A stretch of DNA of 37,609 bases from Dimorphilus gyrociliatus (lineage: Eukaryota > Annelida > Polychaeta > Dinophilidae), in the NCBI GenBank assembly GCA_904063045.1, contig CAJFCJ010000110.1, positions 1 through 37,609 of the forward strand. The letters are read 5' to 3'. The position numbers were made by a program, and so were the translations under genes. Each line of letters begins with the position of its first letter. The first letter of the stretch is position 1. The notes below the pieces were generated by a model, which was not told the DNA's origin, did not search any database, and worked only from the letters and a program-made list of their open reading frames with translations. This document shows positions 1 through 9,290 of this stretch, piece after piece.

Positions 1-1
1 T

Positions 2-2302
2 ACCTTAACATTTAAACCACCGTTATACTTTTGTTCTAACCAACTACCAAGCCAGGCATTTGATCTAGCAGATGAGCCAACTTGTAATATAGAATCACAA
101 GAAACCAAGACAATTACAGCTGATATCTATGAATTGAACTTGGAAGAAATTGAAACAAGAGCAGTAAAATGTCAAGTGTATCTAAGAACTAATTTTTACA
201 CTTACTATTTCTTTGGAGCAAAGAAGAGGAGGATTGTTAACTCAGTTATCAAAGTAACTCATGATCAATGCAGACAGATGATAAAAGACAAACGATCTTT
301 TCAAGGAAAACCTTTAATGGTGAAAAGAAACACTTGGATCCACCAAGATCAGTTTCCTGCTGCCTACACATGGCCAACAACGACCAAGGTGCTGGAATAC
401 ACCACAATTATCCAGTTTGGCAAAGCATATTGGCAACCTCCTAATATGAAAATTACAACTAATCTGGACTACCTGGAAGATTGTTTACCAGGGCAGTCCT
501 ATTGTGAGACAGAAGAGGCAATTATTGTCTTTAGAAACCTCAAGAATAATTACACACTTGGGCAACAATCACCATGGATAAAAATTAGCAACAGAATTAG
601 TTGTATCAAATTTGCTGGTCACTATTCTTGTCCAGGGTATTCTATTCTGGACATCCCTTATCAAGATAAGTTCATTGATGGAATTGGTGGTCCTGGAACA
701 AAAGTACTAGTACCACTGGAGGAACAGAGTTTAATACAGGAAACAAGCAAGGAACACCTATACAATTTGCTACAATATCAGAAGATTGGCAAAAATGAAG
801 AAAAACGACTATTAAACTATCCCAATAAAGTTAAAGAACAAATTATACTATACAAGCGAAACAACCCCTTACCAAGTCTTAACCAATGGTACAGAGAAAC
901 AAACACAAAGTATAAACTAATGAGAAATAAAGGCACACTCAAGGAAGTTGTGATATATCATCTACAACAACCCATTAGTCCATCTTACTGGGAGCTGGAT
1001 AACTATTATATCCAAGAAATGCTGCAAGCAGTCAATTGGACAAGGGCAACAAGACAATCTGTTATGATTTCAAAATATGTATACAGTGAGAAAAGAATCA
1101 AAAAGAAGGTATTACCAACATTGGGCATATGGTATAAAGGACCACCAGCCAGAGAATTTAAGATTACCTATGAAGGAATTTATTTTACTCTACACATGAG
1201 AATGGCTAAAAAGCAGATGAAGAAGGAAGCAAAACTGAAACATAAGATAAGTAAAAACCCATACCACAAATTCCCATTGGAAATGAGAGAAGCTGCCCAA
1301 ACATCTACCTTACTACATGGTATTGATTCAAATTTTAAGAATTTAAAAAAGTTTACCCAACAGCTGTCAAGTCTTCTCTGCAATCAATTTGTTCAAAGAA
1401 GCAGAATGATGGCATTACTAGCAAATTTGGATCCTCAATTGACCACAGTGTTAACAAATGAGTTGGGAATGCACAGTAGTCAGATGGGAGAATTAGCTAT
1501 AATTAAACAATGTTCACCAATAGCCTCAACAGAAGTAGTTTGTGACTTAAGCATGATAAAAAAGAATAACAAATGTTCTCAATTTTTACTTGTCACCATG
1601 AACAACCTGCTTTTCCAAGTAGAACCAGTTACTCATGTTTTACAGCAAGTCAATCCTGAAGAGATTACCTATAATGAGTGTAAGTCTAACAAGTTATTCT
1701 ACAAAACAACTCACAACCCATTAAATCCTATAAGAAACCAACCAATGAAAGACAAAACGTATGTGTATTATTCAGAAAGAGGATGCAGATTTCACACTGT
1801 GTCTGCAAAATCCATGCAGTTACATATCCACAATCACCTTTCTGAACCAAAAATTGAAATTGCCAGATTAGCTGATCTACTCCACCATGGGGTAAAGAAG
1901 GATATTGCATACCAGCACTCAAAAATTAAGCAAGTTATCAGTTCACTGGAACAGAAGCAGGCAAGGTATGATAACATGGTCACTGTTGCAGAGAAAAATG
2001 GCATTGTACCCAATTTATCTGGAATTAAACAGTTTTTCCATAGTTGGTACTATAAACCTGGGAAAACACTTTATGTTATCATACGAAATATTTGTTTGAG
2101 TATTGTAGTGTCAATGGTATGTATCATCATTTTCAACTATATTATTGGAAGAAGAAAACAAAGAGAAGAAATTGCTACCCCAAGTGAGAGCACAGATAAC
2201 TCTCCTGAAAACCCAAAACTAATGAAACAAAGTTGTAGCTTTAGTCAACATCAAACTAATGAAGAAGAACAACCACCTGTAATTCTCATTAAATCAAGAT
2301 GA
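2..2302 (+). CDS. Envelope-type glycoprotein of an LTR retroelement (5' end outside window)
   Basis: The frame is open from base 2 to the TGA at 2300-2302 (766 codons) and has no stop at its left end, so it begins upstream of the window; the first codons seen are not a start. The layout is that of a type I viral membrane glycoprotein: a long Cys-containing ectodomain with N-glycosylation sequons (NYT, NWT, NLS), one strong hydrophobic segment near 2068-2145 (core VVSMVCIIIFNYI), then a basic stop-transfer (GRRKQR) and a tail of about 45 residues. Its place directly before a polypurine tract and LTR fits the env position of a retroelement. The spacing of cysteines and the early region look most like glycoproteins of chuvirus type captured by BEL/Pao or Gypsy elements; that family call is inference. 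It is a genomic copy, apparently without internal breaks. Confidence 0.72.
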   Translation, partial: TLTFKPPLYFCSNQLPSQAFDLADEPTCNIESQETKTITADIYELNLEEIETRAVKCQVYLRTNFYTYYFFGAKKRRIVNSVIKVTHDQCRQMIKDKRSFQGKPLMVKRNTWIHQDQFPAAYTWPTTTKVLEYTTIIQFGKAYWQPPNMKITTNLDYLEDCLPGQSYCETEEAIIVFRNLKNNYTLGQQSPWIKISNRISCIKFAGHYSCPGYSILDIPYQDKFIDGIGGPGTKVLVPLEEQSLIQETSKEHLYNLLQYQKIGKNEEKRLLNYPNKVKEQIILYKRNNPLPSLNQWYRETNTKYKLMRNKGTLKEVVIYHLQQPISPSYWELDNYYIQEMLQAVNWTRATRQSVMISKYVYSEKRIKKKVLPTLGIWYKGPPAREFKITYEGIYFTLHMRMAKKQMKKEAKLKHKISKNPYHKFPLEMREAAQTSTLLHGIDSNFKNLKKFTQQLSSLLCNQFVQRSRMMALLANLDPQLTTVLTNELGMHSSQMGELAIIKQCSPIASTEVVCDLSMIKKNNKCSQFLLVTMNNLLFQVEPVTHVLQQVNPEEITYNECKSNKLFYKTTHNPLNPIRNQPMKDKTYVYYSERGCRFHTVSAKSMQLHIHNHLSEPKIEIARLADLLHHGVKKDIAYQHSKIKQVISSLEQKQARYDNMVTVAEKNGIVPNLSGIKQFFHSWYYKPGKTLYVIIRNICLSIVVSMVCIIIFNYIIGRRKQREEIATPSESTDNSPENPKLMKQSCSFSQHQTNEEEQPPVILIKSR

Positions 2303-2318
2303 AGGGACTCATCTTCAC

Positions 2319-2332
2319 AAAGAAGGGGGAAG
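2319..2332 (+). other. Polypurine tract before the 3' LTR
   Basis: A run of 14 purines (AAAGAAGGGGGAAG) ends one base before the first TG of the LTR at 2334. This is where plus-strand DNA synthesis is primed in LTR retroelements, and it identifies the following LTR as the 3' LTR of the element carrying the glycoprotein frame. Confidence 0.8.
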
Positions 2333-2333
2333 T

Positions 2334-2968
2334 TGTACAACTTTGGTTATATTTTACATGCTTGAACTCTATTATTTTATGCAACATATACATGTACATC
2401 TTAAAACCTACGCAAGAAAATGCTATAACATTGGCCAAACATAAGTCTGATTAGTCAGCTTGAAGGCTCATCTTTAATTACCAATAAAGGTTTGGCCAAG
2501 TTATAATTTAATTAACTTGCCTAGGGTGTGGCCAAGTTATAATTCAATTAACCTTCCTAAATGTTGAACCTTGTAACATCCTGTTACTAAAGATAAATAG
2601 GAACTACACATTTTGGCAACTGTAAAGTGATGATTGGATGTCAGAGACAAACCTCAAAGTATATAAATCCTCATTATTCTCATTTGGCATGCAGCTTCCA
2701 TCTGGACCCAAGGACCTGGGAAAATCATCTGGAAACAACCTCCACTGGAACCATCCATCTACTCCTCAACATTGGAAGACAGTTTGGTAATTTGGCAACC
2801 TGCTATTACAAACTATCTACTCTGCTATTGAACTCTCATATTGTTACTTGCTTAAGTATTATTATTGCGAATAAACCATTTTAATTTAAACATTTGTTTA
2901 AAGGTTCGAGTAGAACCAGTATTGTTATAACTTGCAAACGCATAGATTTTGCCAGCAAGAGCAGTACA
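2334..2968 (+). mobile_element. LTR family 1, copy 1 (3' LTR of the env-bearing element)
   Basis: This 635-bp repeat starts TGTACAAC and ends GCAGTACA, with perfect 5-bp inverted ends TGTAC/GTACA. It contains a TATA box (TATATAAAT at 2660-2668) and a polyadenylation signal (AATAAA at 2870-2875), giving a U3-R-U5 layout. Near-identical copies lie at 3924-4558 and 25939-26571, and a truncated one at 30384-30842. The 5' LTR is outside the window, so the target duplication cannot be tested; the next four bases are ATAT. The 85-codon open frame inside each copy is part of the LTR and is not treated as a gene. Confidence 0.9.
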
Positions 2969-2978
2969 ATATTTAAAT

Positions 2979-3031
2979 GCCAAATTAGTGTGCAATTTCT
3001 ACTACATCCCCATAAGTTTTAAATTTATATC
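2979..3031 (+). repeat. 53-bp dispersed repeat, copy 1
   Basis: The segment beginning GCCAAATTAGTG and ending AAATTTATATC recurs at 24200-24252 with about four mismatches. It lies between the LTR end and the LDLa remnant. It belongs to no LTR family in the window; its nature is unknown. Confidence 0.65.
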
Positions 3032-3176
3032 TGATCTTGACACAGACTGTGTTCATGGTTCTGATGAACTCTTTTGTTCTGTAGAAGAACAAAATATCAT
3101 AGATCTTGAAAATATTCCAGAATCAAAAAATTGTGATATTTCAATATTATGGAATTTAGATTGTAACAATGAGTAA
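3026..3176 (+). pseudogene. LDL-receptor class A domain remnant
   Basis: The frame reads a C-terminal half of an LDLa module (DTDCVHGSDELFC: the Cys, acidic calcium-site residues and final Cys), then an unrecognised Cys-containing stretch and a stop at 3174-3176. The N-terminal half of the module is absent, cut off by the repeat and LTR just upstream. LDLa modules also occur in the two GPCR relics at 6430-7465 and 9534-11638, so this may be an exon of the same kind of gene. It is probably non-functional. Confidence 0.5.
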
Positions 3177-3254
3177 ACTGACAATCAATTAAAAATGGAT
3201 TTCTTATCTAGAAAAGGTTTTAAAAGAGTTTCAATTCAAGGAAGTTATGCAAAC

Positions 3255-3317
3255 CGGAAATTCCTACAATTACAATGCAACACAGTACAAGTATTGGGTA
3301 GTTGACAGTCCACAATG
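3255..3317 (+). mobile_element. Relic of LTR family 2 end plus primer-binding site
   Basis: This 63-bp piece matches the junction at 8195-8258, where the family 2 LTR ends and the primer-binding site and gag begin (shared GAAATTCCTACAATTACAAT, CAGTACAA and TTGACAGTCCACAAT). The PBS is mutated (TTGGGTAGTTGACAG). It shows a decayed second insertion of this family. Confidence 0.6.
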
Positions 3318-3319
3318 TT

Positions 3320-3923
3320 TCTTCAATGACTGATACTTTTATATTGAATTGAATTGTTTGAAAGGAATAATCATTTCTAGTTAATATAATTTGATTTCTT
3401 TCAAGCTCCATCTTGGATATAAAGATGGCAAGGAAATAGTTGGAATTTTTATTTGAATAGATTAAATAATAATTTCCTTCTTTATGATTTTTAATGGAAT
3501 AGATGGCAGAGAATACTAAAAACAAGAGTTTTATTCTTTTTTAAAATTTAACACCTCAGTTTTTATAAAGAATTATTGCTTACAATCAATATCATTCTTG
3601 TAGCAAAGTAGAGATAAAACTTGTATATGATTTTTAAATTTACTATGGAATAGCAATGGTTATTACTTAACTTATATAGGCTAAAAATTACAATTTCTTT
3701 AAACACATTATTTACAACATTGGCTGCTGTACAACAATTTAGCAACTTTAATTTTCTTCTTTAGTTTATAGATATCAATTTTACCATAGATTCCAGAGTA
3801 ATTTAATTGTTTACACTATTTTTAAATATTCAACTTCTAGTTATTCAATTTTGAAATGAAATCTGTTCTATTTTCTTTATAATTTGTTATTTGTATTAAT
3901 CCTTTCACAGTAATTGTTACTGT
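3320..3923. other. Gene-free stretch between relics
   Basis: No supported gene. A minus-strand frame at 3220-3525 overlaps the family 2 relic and matches no family I know. The rest is AT-rich sequence with no clear splice-bounded exons. Confidence 0.5.
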
Positions 3924-4558
3924 TGTACAACTTTGGTTATATTTTACATGCTTGAACTCTATTATTTTATGCAACATATACATGTACATCTTAAAACCTA
4001 CACAAGAAAATGCTATAACATTGGCCAAACATAAGTCTGATTAGTCAGCTCGAAGGCTCATCTTTAATTACCAATAAAGGTTTGGCCAAGTTATAATTTA
4101 ATTAACTTGCCTAGGGTGTGGCCAAGTTATAATTCAATTAACCTTCCTAAATGTTCAACCTTGTAACATCCTCTTACTAAACATAAATATGAACTACACA
4201 TTTCGGCAACTGTAAAGTGATGATTGGATGTCAGAGGCAAACCTCAAAGTATATAAATCCTCACTATTCTCATTTGGCATGCAGCTTCCATCTGGACCCA
4301 AGGACCTGGGAAAATCATCTGGAAACAACCTCCACTGGAACCATCCATCTACTCCTCAACATTAGAAGACAGTTTGGTAATTTGGCAACCTGCTTTTACG
4401 AACTATCTACTCTGCTATCAAACTCTCATATTGTTACTTGCTTAAGTATTATTATTGCGAATAAACCGTTTTAATTTAAACATTTGTTTAAAGGTTCGAG
4501 TAGAACCAGTATTGTTATAACTTGCAAACGCATAGATTTTGCCAGAAAGAGCAGTACA
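3924..4558 (+). mobile_element. Solo LTR of family 1 (copy 2)
   Basis: A full-length 635-bp copy (TGTACAAC to GCAGTACA), with no internal region, no polypurine tract before it and no primer-binding site after it. It is flanked by a perfect 4-bp direct repeat CTGT (3920-3923 and 4559-4562), the expected target duplication. A solo LTR forms when the two LTRs of an inserted element recombine. It lies 955 bp from copy 1 in the same orientation, but its own target duplication shows it is a separate insertion. Confidence 0.9.
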
Positions 4559-4900
4559 CTGTTTCTTTGAACTCAGATCTACTATATAAGTCTTTGATTT
4601 AACATATATAGGCTTAAAACACAAGAAAAATATTAAAAAGTATAGTAGCATTAAACATAATCCACCATAATCTTATCCCTTATAAGTTGGTCTTTCAACC
4701 ACTGCTATAACCATATATTATACAGGGTTGTTACAGTTATAACCATTTTCTAACCACCAAATATTTTCACAGCAAAATATATACTTGGTTGCTAAGTGTC
4801 TGTAACAGATAACAAAATAAAAAAAAATATTTTATATGGAAAGATTTTTCGAAGAGAATGCTTTTTCGAATTTTTTTTTCGATTAAAAAACAAGATAACA

Positions 4901-5935
4901 ATGGATAAAGCTAGTAGCAAAACAGTAAAAAATGGCTTTTTTAATAATTTACAAGGACTTGAACGATCGTGGAAAACATTAAAGTTTGTTGAAATCAATA
5001 ACTGCTTATTGACAAAAGAACAGTATAAGAAATTCGGGAACCTTCTTAAAAAATGTTCCAAAATAGAAACAATAATTCTATCAAAATTTTGGGGAGAGAG
5101 AAGTGGATTTTTTGACATTTGTGAAGGACTTAAACAATCATCAAAAACACTTAAGTTTATTAAATTCCATCAATGCTTTTTGAGAAATGAGGAATGTAGA
5201 AAATTTGGAGATCTTCTCAAAGATTGCTCTAAAATAGAAGCAATAAATATATCAGCAAATCAAAGGATGGAAAATGGATTTTTTGATATTTGTGAAGGAC
5301 TTAAACAATCATCAACAACACTAAAGATAGTTAATTTCCAGAACTGCCATTTGAGACAAGAACAATGTTCAGAATTCGGAAATCTTCTCAAAAAATGTTC
5401 TAAAATAGAAACAATAAATCTATCAGAAAATTGGGAAATGGAGAGAGGCTGTTTTGACATTTTGGACGGACTTGAACAATCATCAAAAACAATAAAGTTT
5501 ATTGATTTCCATCACTGCTCATTGAGAAAAGAACACAATGTAAAATTTGGAAATCTTCTCAAGAAATGTTCTACAATAGAAACTATAGACTTATCTGAAA
5601 ATTGGGAAATGAAAGATGGATTTTATGATATTTGTGAAGGACTTGAACAATTGTCAAAAACATTAAGGATTTTAGATTTCCATGACTGCTCTTTAAAAGA
5701 AGAACAATATATAAAATTTGGAAGTCTTCTCAAGAAATGTTCTGAAATAGAAAAAATCAATTTATCAGATAATTGGGACATGGAAAGTGCATTTTCTGAC
5801 ATTTATGAGGGACTTGAGCAATCATCCAAAACATTAAAGTTTGTTGATTTTAATAATTGTGATTTGAATGAAGAACAAATTGCAAAACTTCAAAGTTTTC
5901 TTGGAAATTGTTATAAAATTAAAACAACAGATTGA
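4901..5935 (+). CDS. Leucine-rich repeat protein (RI-type, 57-residue repeats)
   Basis: The first ATG of the frame is at 4901, giving 344 residues; the frame is open further left to a TAA at 4793-4795 but without another ATG. Nearly the whole protein is six copies of a 57-residue unit (171 bp), each made of two ribonuclease-inhibitor-type LRRs. The unit has a helical part (GFFDICEGL), a strand part (KTLKFIDFHNC-like), a second helix (FGNLLKKCSKIE) and a second strand (TINLSENW). The sixth copy ends early. There is no signal peptide or NACHT/F-box domain, so an intracellular binding scaffold is likely. The downstream sequence to about 5995 is a frame-broken seventh unit, so the gene may be a truncated copy. 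Related LRRs form the ORF at 36139. The partner is unknown. Confidence 0.75.
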   Translation: MDKASSKTVKNGFFNNLQGLERSWKTLKFVEINNCLLTKEQYKKFGNLLKKCSKIETIILSKFWGERSGFFDICEGLKQSSKTLKFIKFHQCFLRNEECRKFGDLLKDCSKIEAINISANQRMENGFFDICEGLKQSSTTLKIVNFQNCHLRQEQCSEFGNLLKKCSKIETINLSENWEMERGCFDILDGLEQSSKTIKFIDFHHCSLRKEHNVKFGNLLKKCSTIETIDLSENWEMKDGFYDICEGLEQLSKTLRILDFHDCSLKEEQYIKFGSLLKKCSEIEKINLSDNWDMESAFSDIYEGLEQSSKTLKFVDFNNCDLNEEQIAKLQSFLGNCYKIKTTD

Positions 5936-6429
5936 AAAGACAGTTAGATATTGGAAAATGGCTTTCTGATATTTCAGAATATAATCTCAAGTTTGTCTTC
6001 AAGCTCTTTTCTTATTTTCTGTTCCAACTTTAAACCAGACCTCTCAATATCCTTTGTTAATATGAATAGTTCCTATGAATACAAATGGCAAATATTTGTG
6101 TTGAATACTTTCATAGATATGTAACCATTTAATTGTTATTCATTGATTACAAATTATTTTATCAGAACTTATTACAAAATCAATACTGTCACATATTTTT
6201 TAAAGAAAGATCACTCAATGAAGAGTATTTAATTGATGGTATAACTTTAAAAATAAAAAGTAAAACTTGGGAGGGAAAAAGTACTACTTCTGAGTTACCC
6301 GAACAGTTAGTTGATGAGTATATATTTAAAAGTAGTGTAGATATATAAAGTGCAATGTTTTTAAAGGAAAGATTTGAGAACTGTTTCAAAGTAGTGTGAC
6401 AGTACTTTTCTTTATTTATTATTGATTTT
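5936..6429. other. Decayed LRR tail and unassigned sequence
   Basis: Bases 5942-5995 still resemble the LRR unit but with stops and an indel. A 71-codon plus-strand frame at 6133-6348 and a hydrophobic minus-strand frame at 6189-6389 overlap each other. The latter could be a remnant of later transmembrane segments of the GPCR relic next to it, but I cannot show this. Confidence 0.35.
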
Positions 6430-7465
6430 TTAAATGGATAGACAAACTGCCTGGTGTCTGCTGACTGAAATGAATAGTGTACTAATAGTAGATAGTATTA
6501 ATGAAAAAGTCATAGTTGTTCCTAAAGATTGACATAGTCTACTATTCCTCCATAATTGATCATTTTCTAAATAAGTTAATGAAAAATATGAATCAACTAT
6601 TCCTATAGTTAAAATATAGGCTGATGTTAAAAGATCACTAAATGTTAATAGCAATTGATTTATGAAATTAAATATGTTTAATTTTGACAAGTCCATTTAA
6701 AACATTCCTCAATTCTAATAAAGGAATAGAACTTTGATTTAAAGAAAGATATTCAAGATTAAATAAATATTTAAATGAATTCATTTCTATTATTCTAATT
6801 GGACAATCAGTAATTTTTAAAATATTTAAATTCTGAATTATTCGAAAAACATTGTTTGTAAGTATTGTAGTATTCGTAAAGGAAATGTCTAATTATCTTA
6901 AATTTTTACAATTCAAATAAGTTTGAAAGAAGATTAGTGAAGAAATTTTATTAAAATTGAAATTGTACTGAATATTTTCAATTTTCAAGTATAACAGATT
7001 TAAAGAAGATTCAGGTAAAAAATTCTTTGGTATTGAACCCTTTATACTCATTTTTATAAAATATTGACAAACAGTTTTATTAGCAGTTTGAAACTCTCTC
7101 ATTAATTTTTCATTAATATTTTTATCTGTAAATTGGCGTTGAATTTCAATTTTTGAAATCATATTACAGCTTGACAGGTTAGACACATAAATGTTCATCA
7201 CTTCCATTGAAGGAATTCACTATACCATCACAAACTTTTTAATAGAAATATAGTGCATTTGGCCTTTGCATTTAAAATATCCTTTGGCAATGAAATTTTC
7301 TGGGGATTGGTAAAGATTTTCTTAATTTTTAAAAAAGGATTTCAATTGCTATAAAAGATTTTTACCACAAGCAGTTTCATCATCACCAAGGTAACAATCA
7401 TGATTACCATCGCTTATCTGTTCAATTGATATACAAAAGTTATCTCTGTGGCAAAGATAATGCCC
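6430..7465 (-). pseudogene. Decayed LDLa-LRR-GPCR (relaxin-receptor/GRL101-like)
   Basis: Reading the minus strand from 7465 downward there are two LDLa modules. The first (7465-7357, core FCISIEQISDGNHDC, DDETAC) has Ser where the third Cys should be; the second (about 7330-7180, VCDGIVNSFNGSDEHLC) has a frameshift. Then come leucine-rich repeats (7140-6700), interrupted by one in-frame TAA. Last is a GPCR segment (6690-6430) covering intracellular loop 1, TM2, a Trp-containing extracellular loop (DQLW) with the conserved Cys at the start of TM3 (SRLC), and TM3. TM1 and TM4-7 are not visible. The order LDLa, LRR, 7TM is that of RXFP and snail GRL101 receptors. Stops, frameshifts and missing helices indicate a pseudogene. 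It is cut at its 5' side by the LTR starting at 7467. Confidence 0.7.
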
Positions 7466-7466
7466 A

Positions 7467-8233
7467 TGTGCGCTTAGATATAGTGATATATCAATACTTA
7501 GACTTTAAATATAAGGGTACATTAGAAAGACTTCTATTTCATAAGAATTAGACTGGTGCAACTATAGAAATACTTATATTTCATAGCAATTATAGTGGTG
7601 GAACTTTAAAAAGACTTTTATTTCGTAGAGTTAGCTTTTAGTACTTTAGAAAGAACTCTATTTCGTAAGAAATAGACTCTTTGACCGCAACAGATGGTGG
7701 CTACTTAGCAATTAACAAAGGAACAAAGAACATTGAAAAGATGCAGGTCAAACACCAGATGCTGATGAGGGCAGGCCTGTTTGCAGTGGCACATGTTTGG
7801 CATGTGGTCCTAATCTTAGGATTATATTTTATATGTGTGATATAACAGTCTTTCATATTTTTGTTACATGAGAATTATGAGACCATCAGATTTCAACTTT
7901 GTAATCCTTTGACCACTTGAACCCAAGCTTTGGGAAATGTATAAAAGGAAATGCATTTCCCCAGCTTGTCAGTTCAGTTCTTTAACCATTAACTGGTTGT
8001 TTAAACTTACTTGTTTAGAACTAGAAACTCATTTACTCGATACATTCTTTGGTTGAAATACTGGTATTTTGTTGAATTATTTCTACCGAAATTACATTTG
8101 TTAAGACTATTTGTGGACAAACTTGAAAGGTTCTATTTGTTTGAGTACTTTGGTAAATTGATAAATGATTGGAAAGGACAAATACTGTTCTGAAGAAGCA
8201 GAAATTCCTACAATTACAATACAACAAAGTACA
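7467..8233 (+). mobile_element. LTR family 2, 5' LTR
   Basis: Boundaries come from comparison with the reversed copy at 19591-20220: both start TGTGC(G/A)CTTAGA and end AGTACA. The copy is 767 bp and has a TATA box (TATAAAAG at 7940-7947). The end lies 4 bases before a primer-binding site at 8238, followed by gag, so this is a 5' LTR. It is longer than the other copy because its U3 carries a tandem repeat (7517-7680). Pieces of this LTR recur at 3255-3317 and 16525-16725. Confidence 0.82.
7517..7680 (+). repeat. Four ~41-bp tandem repeats in the U3 of LTR family 2
   Basis: Four diverged units share the pattern ACTTTAGAAAGACT followed by TATTTCATAAG and AATTAGACT. The reversed copy at 19591-20220 has about one unit, which explains most of the length difference between the two LTRs. 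Tandem units upstream of a TATA box are typical of retroelement enhancers; function here is inference. Confidence 0.65.
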
Positions 8234-8236
8234 AAT

Positions 8237-9103
8237 ATGGCGCAGTCGACAGCCCACAATTCAACTTTAAGGAATGATATTTTGGTTTATGAAAGTGACA
8301 AAACCAGAGGAAAGGAAGTAGATGAGTATCTTAATAAAATAAATGAATTAATGTTGAGAATTAAAAGTAGTGGAGCCAAGATTGATGGTAATAGCTTTTT
8401 GAAATACCATTCATCAACTGGGGCAGCTACAATTCCTGAAGGTATGGTTAATCCTGATCCTACTCAACCAAAATTCAGTAATTCTGGCATTCAAGAAAAT
8501 GTTTTGGAAAAGATAATTGCAAGTCTTTTAATTGATGCTAATGAGAAACCTAATATTACTTTGCTGAGACCCTATTCTGGTAGCAAAGATACTTGGGGCT
8601 TTAAGAGAAACTTTCAAACAGCTTGTGAATTAAACCTTTGGGATACAGAGGAGAAAAGAATTCGAATGCTGAGAAAATACACTACTGGAAGAGCCAGAGA
8701 TGTTATTGAAAGTTTACCCTCCATGGCAAATGAAAATGAAATTTGGGATGCATTGGATGAAGAATTTAATCCAGATCCTATGGCTTACAAAAAAGAAATT
8801 GATAGATTGAGACAGTTCAATGATGAAACTGTCCAAAGTTTTGTTAGAAGAAGTAAAGAACTTGTGGTAAAATTCCTACCATTCAATACTACTGAAATGG
8901 CTTGTGTTACTGAAAGAGTTAGAGAGCTTCAAGTCTTAAGTGTATTTAGGAATGGTCTTAAAGGAAAAATTGTTAATTATGTTGAAAGAGATGGACTAAC
9001 AGATTCAGCTGATCAATGTATCAAATTGGCAAAGAGAGCTGAGATTTATTTTAAAAATGCTAGAAAGAAGATGGTGAATTTAAACAATTCAGAAAATACC
9101 TGA
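8237..9103 (+). CDS. Retrotransposon Gag (capsid) protein
   Basis: The ATG at 8237 gives 288 residues; the frame also runs upstream to an ATG at 8165, but that lies inside the LTR, so 8237 is preferred. The central part has the capsid-type pattern of Ty3/Gypsy Gag: a PYSGSKDTWGFKRNF entry, then TEEKRIRMLRKYTTGRARDVI, a DEEFNP stretch, and a C-terminal helical part with VFRNGLKGKI and QCIKLAKRAE. No CCHC zinc knuckle is seen before the stop at 9101-9103. Gag forms the particle that packages element RNA. No protease, reverse transcriptase or integrase can be read downstream, so the element is truncated and cannot move on its own. Confidence 0.85.
   Translation: MAQSTAHNSTLRNDILVYESDKTRGKEVDEYLNKINELMLRIKSSGAKIDGNSFLKYHSSTGAATIPEGMVNPDPTQPKFSNSGIQENVLEKIIASLLIDANEKPNITLLRPYSGSKDTWGFKRNFQTACELNLWDTEEKRIRMLRKYTTGRARDVIESLPSMANENEIWDALDEEFNPDPMAYKKEIDRLRQFNDETVQSFVRRSKELVVKFLPFNTTEMACVTERVRELQVLSVFRNGLKGKIVNYVERDGLTDSADQCIKLAKRAEIYFKNARKKMVNLNNSENT
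8238..8252 (+). other. tRNA primer-binding site
   Basis: TGGCGCAGTCGACAG begins with the TGG complementary to a tRNA CCA end and lies 4 bases after the LTR end. The priming tRNA was not identified. The site overlaps the gag start codon at 8237-8239. Confidence 0.7.
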
Positions 9104-9290
9104 ATTTCAACCAAACCATGGAAATGTTCAGAGAAGAAATGATGATAGAGTAGTTTTAAACAGATTAGTGTATATTAAACCTGCAGAACAAATGCTGAAG
9201 AAAAATAAAAAAGATGAAATGCCTATTTTCAATGAACAAGAACAAAATGTTTTACATTTCAAGCATACATCTCAGGATATGGATAAATGA
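9104..9290 (+). pseudogene. Possible continuation of the gag/pol reading in a shifted frame
   Basis: From about 9089 the +1 frame relative to gag stays open for some 65 codons to a TGA at 9288-9290, with a charged sequence. It has no recognisable motif and could be the end of Gag or start of Pol after a frameshift. The 9290-9530 stretch shows only short broken frames. Confidence 0.3.

Noticed and set aside
1180-1922. Minus-strand frames inside the glycoprotein region
   Set aside because: Shadows of the long plus-strand frame, with no motifs.
2627-2884. 85-codon frame repeated at 4217-4474, 26232-26477 and 30631-30867
   Set aside because: It lies inside every family 1 LTR copy over the TATA and R regions; its conservation is explained by repeat identity.
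8165-8236. Upstream ATG of the gag frame as the start
   Set aside because: It lies in the LTR and precedes the primer-binding site; the ATG at 8237 is the better start.
7381-8257. Minus-strand frame at 8033-8257 as a Cys-rich protein
   Set aside because: It is antisense to LTR and PBS sequence that is fully explained by the retroelement.
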